Shown one piece after another: positions 43,253 through 51,432 of a stretch of DNA of 64,000 nucleotides (position 1 is its first letter; each line of letters opens with the position of its first letter). This DNA is from Candidatus Saccharibacteria bacterium GW2011_GWC2_48_9 (GTDB taxonomy: Bacteria > Patescibacteriota > Saccharimonadia > Saccharimonadales > Saccharimonadaceae): NCBI GenBank assembly GCA_001003725.1, contig LCPR01000005.1, positions 62,001-126,000 of the forward strand, in the 5' to 3' direction. The notes under the pieces are model-generated. The model was not told the DNA's origin. It searched no databases and was given only the letters and a program-made list of their open reading frames with translations. Made by a program: the position numbers and the translations under genes.

Positions 43253-43495
43253 ATGGATGGAGCTTCGGGCGTACTGGTAATAATACTCGGTGTGACACTC
43301 GCAATCTTTTTGGTGCTGGCAGTGGTGCTCATGATACTACTGATTCGTGTGACGCAACAGATAAAAAGTATCACAGATACGGCTGAACGAACTGTGACGA
43401 AGATGGAGAGTGCAGCGGGTAATGTATCTAAATTTACCAACCCACTCACGGTAGTGAGTATACTGAGGAAAACGTTGTTTCGTAAAAAACGATAA
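43253..43495 (+). CDS. Small membrane protein (DUF948-like)
   Basis: An 80-residue protein: one membrane helix (VLVIILGVTLAIFLVLAVVLMILLI), a helical segment 'QQIKSITDTAERTVTKMESAAGNVSKFTNPL' and a basic end (RKTLFRKKR). It resembles DUF948-type proteins often found beside YtxH-like proteins, which is the case here. GGAAAGGAC precedes the ATG and TATACT lies upstream. Probably a stress- or envelope-related structural protein; specific function unknown. Confidence 0.7.
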   Translation: MDGASGVLVIILGVTLAIFLVLAVVLMILLIRVTQQIKSITDTAERTVTKMESAAGNVSKFTNPLTVVSILRKTLFRKKR

Positions 43496-43505
43496 GGAGA
43501 ATTAT

Positions 43506-43790
43506 ATGTCAAAAGGAAGTAAAGTAGCATTAGGCGCAGTAATCGGTGCTGTTTCGGGTATCGTAGCAGGAATCTTGACCGCTCCAAAGAGTGGTAAAGA
43601 AACAAGAGAAGATATTAAGAGAAAAGCTGAAGAGCTGAAAGATCAGGCACTTGATACTGCTGATGATGTGCGTGCAAGTGCAGAAGCAAAAGCACGTGAA
43701 TTCGACGCAAAGGCAAAAGAGTTGCGCGATGCGGCCGAGAAAAAAGCTCGTTCATTGCACGATGAAGTCAAGAAAGAAGCTAACCGCTAA
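43506..43790 (+). CDS. YtxH-like protein
   Basis: A 94-residue protein: a Gly/Ala-rich hydrophobic start (VALGAVIGAVSGIVAGILTAPKSGKETREDIK) that is the YtxH family hallmark, then a long amphipathic helix of Ala/Lys/Glu heptads (about residues 35-92), partly like LEA or apolipoprotein repeats. YtxH proteins are induced by general stress in some bacteria; no enzymatic role is known. ATAAGGAGAATT precedes the ATG. It is probably transcribed with the gene ten bases upstream and ends at a terminator. Confidence 0.78.
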   Translation: MSKGSKVALGAVIGAVSGIVAGILTAPKSGKETREDIKRKAEELKDQALDTADDVRASAEAKAREFDAKAKELRDAAEKKARSLHDEVKKEANR

Positions 43791-43819
43791 TATTGCTTGT
43801 CGATATGTACAATAACTAC

Positions 43820-43850
43820 AACAGTCCCGTTCGCTTGGGGCTGTTTTGCT
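43820..43850 (+). terminator. Intrinsic terminator upstream of dnaE
   Basis: AACAGTCCC (43820-43828) pairs with GGGGCTGTT (43837-43845), with one T-G pair, followed by TTGCT. It ends the transcript of the YtxH gene; the dnaE -10 box (TACAAT 43855-43860) follows at once. Confidence 0.65.
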
Positions 43851-43869
43851 ATGCTACAATAGAAGGTAC

Positions 43870-46800
43870 ATGGGAGCGGTAGAAGAGAGCACATTAACCT
43901 CTGTTAAGGGCGCATTGGCACCTTCTGATTACGTGCACTTGCACAATCACACTCACCACAGTCTTTTAGACGGCTTGACGAAGATTCCTGCGCTTGTAGA
44001 CCGAGTAAAAGATCTCGGCATGGAAGCGATTGCCATAACGGATCACGGAACCATGAGCGGAGCAATTGAGTTTTATAAAGCGGCAACTGCTGGTGAGATA
44101 AAGCCTATCATAGGTATGGAAGCATACGTCGCCGCGCGTAGCAGACACGACAGGGATCCGCAGAAAGATAAAGCCCGCTACCACTTGATCATACTTGCTA
44201 TGAACAATACTGGCTACCAAAACCTCATGAAGCTATCTACTCAGGCAAACCTTGAAGGTATGTACTATAAGCCACGTATCGATCACGAACTTCTTGAGCA
44301 GTACAACGAGGGGTTGATTATTTTAAGTGCCTGTGCGAGCGGTGAAGTGGGTGAACAGCTCCGCTTTGATAATTACGAAGAGGCAAAGCGCATTGCTTCG
44401 TGGTATAAGTCTGTGTTTGGCGATAGGTATTATCTTGAGATGCAAGACCATGGTCACCCAGAGTGTCCGAGCAAGTGGGATGTGCAAGTGGGTATTAATG
44501 CACACTTAGAGAAATTATCTCAAGAGCTCGACATACCCTGTGTTGTTACAAGTGATGGGCACTATTTGGATCATAGCGACCAAGAAGCACACGAAATACT
44601 TCTTTGTGTTGGTACGGGCTCGTATCTTTCGGACGAAAAGCGAATGAGTCTAAAAGATTTCGAGTTGCATGTAACGGACCCTGCGGAAATTATTGAGCGT
44701 TGGAGCCGGACAAATCCAGAAGCTGTCATAAACACGCGGCGCATCGCCGATAGGTGTAATGTGGAAATCGAGCTAGGAAAGATCTTGATTCCAAAATTTC
44801 CTACTCCCAATGGTCAGACCGAAAAAGAGTACCTCGACCAACTTGTGTATCGCGGCATGGCCATGCGATACGCCGAAAAGTCATCTGGAGAGGCCATTGC
44901 GTTAAAAAATGACGATATCAGAACATTGCTTAGTGACGCACAAAAAGAACGGCTCGATATGGAATTTGGTGTGCTCGACAAAATGGGCTACAACGGCTAC
45001 TTCCTGATCGTGCAGGACTTCATCAATTGGGGTAAAGATCAGGGTATCATTTTTGGCCCGGGTCGCGGTTCGGCCGCTGGTTCTATCATCGCCTACGCAC
45101 TTAATATTACCGATTTGGATCCGTTAAAGTACGACCTACTATTCGAGCGTTTTCTTAACCCAGACCGCGTCTCTATGCCCGATATCGATATCGATATCCA
45201 GGATACCCGCCGAGGAGAGGTGATCCAATACTGCGCCGACAAATACGGCCACGACCGAGTAACAAATATTGGTACATTTGGTACTATGGCTGCACGTGCT
45301 GCAGTGCGAGACGTAGCGCGCGTCTTACAGGTGCCATATGGTGACAGTGATCGTCTTGCTAAATTAATCCCGCCACCTGCACAAGGACGCCACATCCCTC
45401 TTGCGGTGAGTGTCAAAGAAGATGCTGACTTAAAGAAAGAGTACGAATCGAACCCGACTGCCAAGCGGGTGTTCGATTTCGCGATACGACTTGAAGGTAC
45501 TATGCGTTCACACGGAGTGCATGCGGCCGGTGTAGTAATCGCTCCCGAGGCGGTGGTCAACTATGTACCGCTTGAAATGGCACAAAAAGGCGTTGTGGCT
45601 ACCCAGTTTCCGATGGGGCCTGTCGAAGAACTCGGCTTGCTCAAGATGGACTTTTTGGGCCTGTCGAACTTAACGATCATCAACAATGCGCTGCGTATTA
45701 TTCGAAAAGTATATGAAACAGAAATCAATCTTTCGACTATTCCACTCGATGACAAGAAGACGTATGAGCTGTTTCAGCGCGGAGACACGACAGGAGTGTT
45801 CCAGCTGGAGTCTGCGGGCATGAAGCGGTATCTGCGGGAGTTAAAGCCTACTGTCTTCGACGATATTATTGCGATGGTGGCGTTGTATCGACCGGGGCCG
45901 ATGCAGTTTATTGATAGCTTTATTAAGCGAAAACACGGCCAAGAAGAGATTACCTATTTGCATAGTGGCATGGAAAATTCGCTTAAAAACACCTATGGTA
46001 TTTTGGTCTATCAAGAGCAGTTCATGCAGATATCGAAGGAATGGTGCGGGTTTACTGGTGGGCAGGCAGACACACTACGAAAAGCCGTGGGTAAGAAAAA
46101 GATCGATCTGATGCGCAAAGTAAAAGTTGAATTCGTCGACGGTGCTGTCAAACATGGTGGTGCAACTAAAGACGTTGCCGAGACATTCTGGGATCAGCTC
46201 GAAGAGTTTGCCAACTACTGTTTTAACAAATCACACGCCGCCTGCTACGGGTTGATATCGTATTGGACTGCATATCTCAAAGCTCACTATCCAGATGCGT
46301 TTATGGCGGCTCTTATGACAAGCGACCAAGATGACACCGAACGACTTGCGATTGAAATGAACGAATGTAAACATATGGGAATAGAAGTGTTAAACCCCAA
46401 TGTTAATGAATCGTTCGTGGAGTTCGCCGTGGTGCCAGGTAAAAAACAAATTCGTTTCGGTATGGCTGCTGTGAAAGGTGTTGGTGTCGGCGCGGTAGAA
46501 GAAATTCTGCGCGCTCGTGACATAGATAGGTTTGTGAGTATCGAGGACTTCGCGAAACGCGTGAGCACCAGTAAGTTTAACCGAAAAGCTTGGGAGTCGC
46601 TTATAAAAGCAGGCGGGTTCGATGAATTTAATGATCGCTCAGATCTACTCTACAATCTCGAGACCATACAGGCTTTCGCCAGTAAGGTACAGAAAGAGGC
46701 AGCGAGCGGCCAGACTGATCTATTTGGCTTGATGGGTGATTCTGCGGCAAGTATACAGCCGACAGTCACGCTCCAGCAAGCTCCGCAGCGACATACCGAC

Positions 46801-47589
46801 AAAGAGCGTCTTATGTGGGAGCGTGAGTTGCTCGGCTTATATATCTCAGCGCATCCGCTCGACCCATATGCCACGTATCTAGAGGAGCAAACTCAGCCGC
46901 TCACGCAGCTCGTGCCAGAGTACGACAGTCGCCGTATGACAGTTGGCGGTATCGTGAGTACAGTGCGGACTATCGTCACGAAGAGCGGCACAAAGATGGC
47001 GTTTGTTGGTCTCGAGGACAAGTTCGGTGAAGGTGAGGTGATTATTTTTCCTAACCTCTACGAGCTTGTTGGTGCAAAGCTAGTGCAAGATGCTGTGGTC
47101 AGAATATCTGGTAAAAATTCGGCACGAGACCGCGATGGCAATCTGGGCAATGAAAGTAAGATGATAGCTGATGAAATCGTAGTGCTGTCTGACAAAGACG
47201 CACAGGAGTATCAAACGACAGGTCGTAAGATGGATGGGCCAAAGATGAGTTCGCAGGTGAAAAAGGAGCGACGCACTGCATATAAGAACGGAGGGGTATT
47301 ACCGAAAAAACAACCAGCTGCCGAGGCTGAAAAGCCTATTACGCCAATTCCCGTTGCCGCGCTACCTACGCGAAAGCTCTACGTTAACATTAAGAATCCC
47401 GAAGACCACGAGGCTCTCATGAACCTTAAGTCGATTTGCAAAGAGTTCCCTGGTGTGACTGAGGTGGTATTAGTGCTTGGTGTAGAGAAGAAATCGGCCA
47501 TACGGCTACCGTTCAAGATAGATGAGCATGGAGCCGTGATGGGGCGACTAGTGAAATCACTCGGTGAAGATGCTGTGGTGCTAAAGTAG
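43870..47589 (+). CDS. dnaE: DNA polymerase III subunit alpha
   Basis: A 1,239-residue replicative polymerase of the DnaE type. N-terminal PHP domain ('DYVHLHNHTHHSLLDG', 'IAITDHGTM'), the catalytic acidic residues 'MPDIDIDIQDTRRGEVIQY' (about 437-450), 'GRGSAAGSIIAYAL', the helix-hairpin-helix region and an OB-fold near the C-terminus ('MTVGGIVSTVRTIVTKSGTKMAFVGLEDKFGEGEVIIF') are present. No separate exonuclease domain is built in. The ATG at 43870 is chosen; TACAAT ends nine bases upstream, making a leaderless mRNA likely. Confidence 0.95.
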   Translation: MGAVEESTLTSVKGALAPSDYVHLHNHTHHSLLDGLTKIPALVDRVKDLGMEAIAITDHGTMSGAIEFYKAATAGEIKPIIGMEAYVAARSRHDRDPQKDKARYHLIILAMNNTGYQNLMKLSTQANLEGMYYKPRIDHELLEQYNEGLIILSACASGEVGEQLRFDNYEEAKRIASWYKSVFGDRYYLEMQDHGHPECPSKWDVQVGINAHLEKLSQELDIPCVVTSDGHYLDHSDQEAHEILLCVGTGSYLSDEKRMSLKDFELHVTDPAEIIERWSRTNPEAVINTRRIADRCNVEIELGKILIPKFPTPNGQTEKEYLDQLVYRGMAMRYAEKSSGEAIALKNDDIRTLLSDAQKERLDMEFGVLDKMGYNGYFLIVQDFINWGKDQGIIFGPGRGSAAGSIIAYALNITDLDPLKYDLLFERFLNPDRVSMPDIDIDIQDTRRGEVIQYCADKYGHDRVTNIGTFGTMAARAAVRDVARVLQVPYGDSDRLAKLIPPPAQGRHIPLAVSVKEDADLKKEYESNPTAKRVFDFAIRLEGTMRSHGVHAAGVVIAPEAVVNYVPLEMAQKGVVATQFPMGPVEELGLLKMDFLGLSNLTIINNALRIIRKVYETEINLSTIPLDDKKTYELFQRGDTTGVFQLESAGMKRYLRELKPTVFDDIIAMVALYRPGPMQFIDSFIKRKHGQEEITYLHSGMENSLKNTYGILVYQEQFMQISKEWCGFTGGQADTLRKAVGKKKIDLMRKVKVEFVDGAVKHGGATKDVAETFWDQLEEFANYCFNKSHAACYGLISYWTAYLKAHYPDAFMAALMTSDQDDTERLAIEMNECKHMGIEVLNPNVNESFVEFAVVPGKKQIRFGMAAVKGVGVGAVEEILRARDIDRFVSIEDFAKRVSTSKFNRKAWESLIKAGGFDEFNDRSDLLYNLETIQAFASKVQKEAASGQTDLFGLMGDSAASIQPTVTLQQAPQRHTDKERLMWERELLGLYISAHPLDPYATYLEEQTQPLTQLVPEYDSRRMTVGGIVSTVRTIVTKSGTKMAFVGLEDKFGEGEVIIFPNLYELVGAKLVQDAVVRISGKNSARDRDGNLGNESKMIADEIVVLSDKDAQEYQTTGRKMDGPKMSSQVKKERRTAYKNGGVLPKKQPAAEAEKPITPIPVAALPTRKLYVNIKNPEDHEALMNLKSICKEFPGVTEVVLVLGVEKKSAIRLPFKIDEHGAVMGRLVKSLGEDAVVLK

Positions 47590-47598
47590 TTAGCTCTA

Positions 47599-48093
47599 CT
47601 AGTGGCATGCGAGGTAATACAGTGCGATTCCCGCTGCCACACTGACGTTGAACGATTCTTTTTGACCCTCCATGGGAATCTCGATGAGCGTATCACACTG
47701 ATCACGGTATTCTGGGTAGATGCCGTCGATTTCGTTTCCAAGAAATAATGCAACTTTTTCTGTTGGCCGATAGTCTGGTAGTAGTATTGATCGCTCATCT
47801 TGCTCTAAGCCGACGATCGCATATCCGTCTGCCTGAAGTTGTGCGATTGGTGGTAATGCATACTGCTCGAACGGAACGGTCATCTCAGCTCCGAGAGCCG
47901 TTTTGTGAATTTGGCGTGTTATCTTATCGGCAAAGTGCGGTAATCTCGTGTCATCTTCAAGTGTTGGATATGGAGTGTAACCGCTAAATATTAGCTTTTC
48001 AACGCCGAATCCATCGCAGGTACGTAAAAAAGCCCCTACGTTATGGGTAGAGCGGATGTTGTGGGCGATGAGGATAATTTTTCTTTTTGTCAT
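47599..48093 (-). CDS. SpoU/TrmH-family RNA methyltransferase
   Basis: A 164-residue SPOUT-class enzyme: 'ILIAHNIRSTHNVGAFLRTCDGFGV' (motif 1), 'VALFLGNEIDGIYPE' (motif 2) and 'IPMEGQKESFNVSVAAGIALYYLA' (motif 3, S-adenosylmethionine knot). It methylates ribose 2'-OH of tRNA or rRNA; the target cannot be told. No N-terminal L30e-like domain is present, so it is the short form. It converges on dnaE. The minus-strand start lies next to TACTAT/TATACACT, so its mRNA is probably leaderless. Confidence 0.85.
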   Translation of the reverse strand: MTKRKIILIAHNIRSTHNVGAFLRTCDGFGVEKLIFSGYTPYPTLEDDTRLPHFADKITRQIHKTALGAEMTVPFEQYALPPIAQLQADGYAIVGLEQDERSILLPDYRPTEKVALFLGNEIDGIYPEYRDQCDTLIEIPMEGQKESFNVSVAAGIALYYLACH

Positions 48094-48215
48094 AGTGTAT
48101 ATATAGTATGTGCCGTGCCAGTCTTTCCATCATAAAATGTTACGGCTATAAAAGCTAGTAATTCACGCAAAAGGTCATTGTTTAGCGTAAGCGTTTATAT
48201 GCTATAGTAATAGCA

Positions 48216-49841
48216 ATGGACGAAAAAAAAATTCAAGAAACGCGTCGTGATCACGACGAAAAATCAACGCAAAAGCGTTCGACGATTCTTGGTCTGCAAT
48301 ATTTAGATACTCGTGAGATAGAACTTAATTTGCCACTTGCCATGGATGTGATTTCTATAAAAGAGATGCACATGAACAAGATGGTGCCACTTGTCAAAGG
48401 AGATGAAAGTACCCAAACTCGGTTTGGTGTGACGAGTATCACTCCACAATCTATTATCAAGAAAATCGAAGGGGAATACGTCGAAGACGGTAGAAGCGTG
48501 CAGTTTCTACTGATTAGTCAATCGGGCTACAAGGTACTGATGAATCGCTTTGACCCTCCGAAAGAGGTTATCTATGATGATATTGAGATCGCGAAGGCTG
48601 GTGACAGTGAAACTATTGCTTCGGTATCTCAAACACTTAACTCCGTGGGCACAGACCTTGTATTCGATTACTTGATAGATCAAGCAGACAAGCTAGGCGC
48701 TTCCGACATTCACATAGAAAATCAGCGCACATTTATTCGTATTCGTATGCGTATCGACGGTGCATTGCACTCTGTAGCGAATCTTGAAAAAGATCGTTAT
48801 CGTGTGCTCATGGCTGCACTGAGCTCTCGAGCAAATATCTCGACTGCCGCTACAACACCGCAATCTGGACACATGAACAAAGAGGTGACGCGTGATGGGG
48901 CTACGCATCTATTGAATTTGCGTATTGAGGCCGTGCCGACACTGTATGGTCAAGATGTGGTAATGCGACTCTTCAACTTTGACACAGCGCAGCTCAACCT
49001 TGATTTTCTGGGCATTGCCGAAAAAGAAATGAAAGAAATTAAAGAAATCGTTGGCCATCCGCGAGGCATGTTACTTATGGTGGGGCCTACTGGTAGCGGT
49101 AAGTCCACTACTTTGTATAGTATTCTGAATGCTCTCAATAGCGATGACCGTAAGATCATAACGCTGGAAGATCCTGTTGAAAATACCATTCCGGGTATTA
49201 CTCAAATTCCTATCGACACAACTGCTGGACATCATTTTGCCGATGGTCTACGCTCTGTATTGCGACTCGATCCAGATGTGGTGATGGTTGGTGAGATTCG
49301 TGACCAGGAAACGGCGAAGACGGCGATACAGGCATCAATTACGGGTCACCTTGTGCTCAGTTCATTTCACGCGAACTCTACCTCGGCGGCGTTTAGCCGT
49401 ATGATTGATATGATTGGACAGAACCCTATATTTAGCTCGGCAGTTCGCTTACTAATTGCACAGCGCCTCGTGCGCAGGCTTTGGGACGAGAGTAAGGAAG
49501 AATATGAGCCGGACGAAGCAACTCGCGCATGGGTGAAAAAAACTCTCGAAGGTATACCTGCCGATACGCCCAATGTGCCGGATCTTGACACGTTCAAACT
49601 CTGGAGGCCCGTGGCGACACCGGAAGTACCGTTTGGATTCAAAGGTCGTGTGCCGGTAATGGAGCAGATGGTCGTGAACCCGGAGATACAAAAATTCCTT
49701 CGCGGCGATGTGGTCGACGTGCATACAGAATCTATCGAAAAAGTAGCCCGTGAAAATGGCATGATTACTCTTATACAAGCTGGCGTGTTGGCTGCACTCC
49801 GTGGAGAGACAACACTCGAAGAAGTAAATCGATCGATATAG
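48216..49841 (+). CDS. pilB: Type IV pilus assembly ATPase (PilB/GspE family)
   Basis: A 541-residue secretion ATPase: Walker A 'GPTGSGKSTTLYSIL', Asp box and Walker B 'LRLDPDVVMVGEIRDQETA', His box 'GHLVLSSFHANST'. The N-terminal domain is short and unlike the MshEN module of classical PilB, and the four-cysteine zinc finger expected after the His box is missing ('LWDESKEEYEPDEATR' in its place). It powers pilus assembly or secretion and is the natural partner of the two pilins at 9959-11341. The ATG at 48216 follows TATAGT (48203-48208) by seven bases. Confidence 0.88.
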   Translation: MDEKKIQETRRDHDEKSTQKRSTILGLQYLDTREIELNLPLAMDVISIKEMHMNKMVPLVKGDESTQTRFGVTSITPQSIIKKIEGEYVEDGRSVQFLLISQSGYKVLMNRFDPPKEVIYDDIEIAKAGDSETIASVSQTLNSVGTDLVFDYLIDQADKLGASDIHIENQRTFIRIRMRIDGALHSVANLEKDRYRVLMAALSSRANISTAATTPQSGHMNKEVTRDGATHLLNLRIEAVPTLYGQDVVMRLFNFDTAQLNLDFLGIAEKEMKEIKEIVGHPRGMLLMVGPTGSGKSTTLYSILNALNSDDRKIITLEDPVENTIPGITQIPIDTTAGHHFADGLRSVLRLDPDVVMVGEIRDQETAKTAIQASITGHLVLSSFHANSTSAAFSRMIDMIGQNPIFSSAVRLLIAQRLVRRLWDESKEEYEPDEATRAWVKKTLEGIPADTPNVPDLDTFKLWRPVATPEVPFGFKGRVPVMEQMVVNPEIQKFLRGDVVDVHTESIEKVARENGMITLIQAGVLAALRGETTLEEVNRSI

Positions 49842-49853
49842 CTACATGACGAC

Positions 49854-49882
49854 TTGGAAATATAGTGAAGCTATGCTATAGT
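49854..49882 (+). promoter_or_regulatory. Promoter of rplS
   Basis: TTGGAA (49854-49859) and TATAGT (49877-49882) are separated by 17 bases, giving a leader of about 36 bases with GCGAGAGACAT before ATG. Confidence 0.55.
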
Positions 49883-49924
49883 TGGTAGTTGATTGTAGTT
49901 ATAAAATAGTAAAGCGAGAGACAT

Positions 49925-50350
49925 ATGAGTTTTGCACTAATCAAGAAAGTGAACGACGAACAGAAAAAACACGCTGTTGTCGATGTTCGTAGCGGTGACA
50001 CAGTACGTGTGCACCAAAAAATTAAAGAAGGTAGCAAAGAACGTATTCAGGTTTTTGAAGGCGTTGTTATCCGTACAGACAACAAAGATTCACACACGAG
50101 TCGTATTACTGTACGTAAAATTACTAGCGGTATCGGCGTTGAAAAAAGCTTCATGCTACACAGCCCATTGGTTGATAAGGTAGAAGTGACGCGTCGCAGC
50201 AAGGTTCGACGAAACTACTTGAGCTTCCTACGTGATAGAAGCGGTAAAAGTGCTCGTCTCAAGGCTGTCAAATTTGACCGCGAGGCTATCAATACGGTTG
50301 CTGAAGCTCCAAAAGCCGAAGAACCAGCTATCGAAGAAGCCAAAGCCTAA
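49925..50350 (+). CDS. rplS: Large ribosomal subunit protein L19 (bL19)
   Basis: A 141-residue ribosomal protein: 'VDVRSGDTVRVHQKIKEGSKERIQVFEGVVIR', 'SRITVRKITSGIGVEKSFMLHSPLVDKVEV' and 'RRSKVRRNYLSFLRDRSGKSARLK' are the L19 core. It has an acidic-Ala C-terminal extension (APKAEEPAIEEAKA) of about 25 residues. L19 sits at the 30S-50S interface. It is transcribed alone from a two-box promoter and ends at a terminator. Confidence 0.95.
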   Translation: MSFALIKKVNDEQKKHAVVDVRSGDTVRVHQKIKEGSKERIQVFEGVVIRTDNKDSHTSRITVRKITSGIGVEKSFMLHSPLVDKVEVTRRSKVRRNYLSFLRDRSGKSARLKAVKFDREAINTVAEAPKAEEPAIEEAKA

Positions 50351-50379
50351 ATACCTCTAAGGTATCTGGTTTAGTACAT

Positions 50380-50407
50380 AAAACATCCTCGCTCGGGGAT
50401 GTTTTTC
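50380..50407 (+). terminator. Intrinsic terminator of rplS
   Basis: AAACATCC (50381-50388) pairs with GGATGTTT (50397-50404) around a TCGCTCGG loop, followed by TTTC. It lies 30 bases after the rplS stop. Confidence 0.75.
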
Positions 50408-50462
50408 TTGAAATTAGAGAGAACGTAGGCTGTATACGCGCACTGTACTACAATAGAAGTAT

Positions 50463-51425
50463 ATGATTCTTGGTATTGATGAAGTGGGACGAGGACCTTG
50501 GGCGGGACCCCTTGTTGTAGGTGCGGTAGTACTTGGCGGTTGTGAGATCGATGGTTTGACGGATAGCAAGAAACTCTCGAAAAAGCGACGCGATGCACTT
50601 GATGTTGAGATTCGTGAAAAGGCGAGTGGCTACGGGCTTGGCTGGGTGCACGCACATGAGATCGATGATATCGGACTCAGTAGCGCATTGGTGCTCGCAA
50701 CAAAGCGGGCTGTCGAGCAGGTGAAGGCACCATATCACGAGATTATCATCGACGGAACAATTAACTTTCTTGCAGCTACGTCAAAAGGCCGGTATGTGAC
50801 AACAATGAAAAAAGCTGACCTGCTTGTGCCGAGTGTGAGTGCGGCATCAATCATCGCTAAAGTGGCGCGCGATACCTACATGTCGCAGCAGGACGAGATA
50901 CACCCTGGGTATGGCTTTAGTAATCATGTAGGGTACGGCACGGCCGCGCATAGAGCCGCCATTAACAGCTGCGGGGTAACGCCACTGCATCGATTGAGCT
51001 TTGCGCCACTAGCAAAATATCGCAACGATTCACCGCCGACTGCCTATGGGCAGGGTGTAGTAGTTAATGCGAAGACCACAGACACTACTACGCGGATTGG
51101 TGATGAGGCGGAAGATGAGGCCGCTAACCATCTTATTCAACTTGGTCACGAGATCGTCGAACGCAACTGGAAAACGAAATACTGCGAAATCGACATCGTG
51201 TCACGAAAAGATGAAGTTGTATATTTTACTGAAGTGAAATATCGTCGACAGCCCAACCAGGGTGGCGGCTTTGCAGCTATTACCTCAAAAAAGCTCAACC
51301 AGATGCGTTTTGCCGCGAAACTGTTTGCACATACTCATAAGATCACAGATACGCAACTTGCAGTATCTGCCGTTGCGCTTACCGGATCACCGCCGATGGT
51401 GGAAGCATATATTGAATCCGTCTAG
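50463..51425 (+). CDS. rnhB: Ribonuclease HII fused to a YraN (UPF0102) domain
   Basis: A 320-residue two-domain protein. Residues 1 to about 195 are RNase HII: 'ILGIDEVGRGPWAGPLVV' with catalytic Asp5-Glu6, 'DSKKLSKKRRDAL', 'IIDGTINFL' and 'VSAASIIAKVARDTYM'. After a linker, residues about 212-320 are YraN-like, an endonuclease-fold family: 'GDEAEDEAANHLIQLGHEIVERNWKTKYCEIDIVSRKDEVVYFTEVKYR'. RNase HII removes ribonucleotides and R-loop ends; YraN has the PD-(D/E)xK fold but no proven role. The two genes are often neighbours; here they are one reading frame. TACAAT (50449-50454) lies eight bases before the ATG. Confidence 0.9.
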   Translation: MILGIDEVGRGPWAGPLVVGAVVLGGCEIDGLTDSKKLSKKRRDALDVEIREKASGYGLGWVHAHEIDDIGLSSALVLATKRAVEQVKAPYHEIIIDGTINFLAATSKGRYVTTMKKADLLVPSVSAASIIAKVARDTYMSQQDEIHPGYGFSNHVGYGTAAHRAAINSCGVTPLHRLSFAPLAKYRNDSPPTAYGQGVVVNAKTTDTTTRIGDEAEDEAANHLIQLGHEIVERNWKTKYCEIDIVSRKDEVVYFTEVKYRRQPNQGGGFAAITSKKLNQMRFAAKLFAHTHKITDTQLAVSAVALTGSPPMVEAYIESV

Positions 51426-51432
51426 CGTGGAT

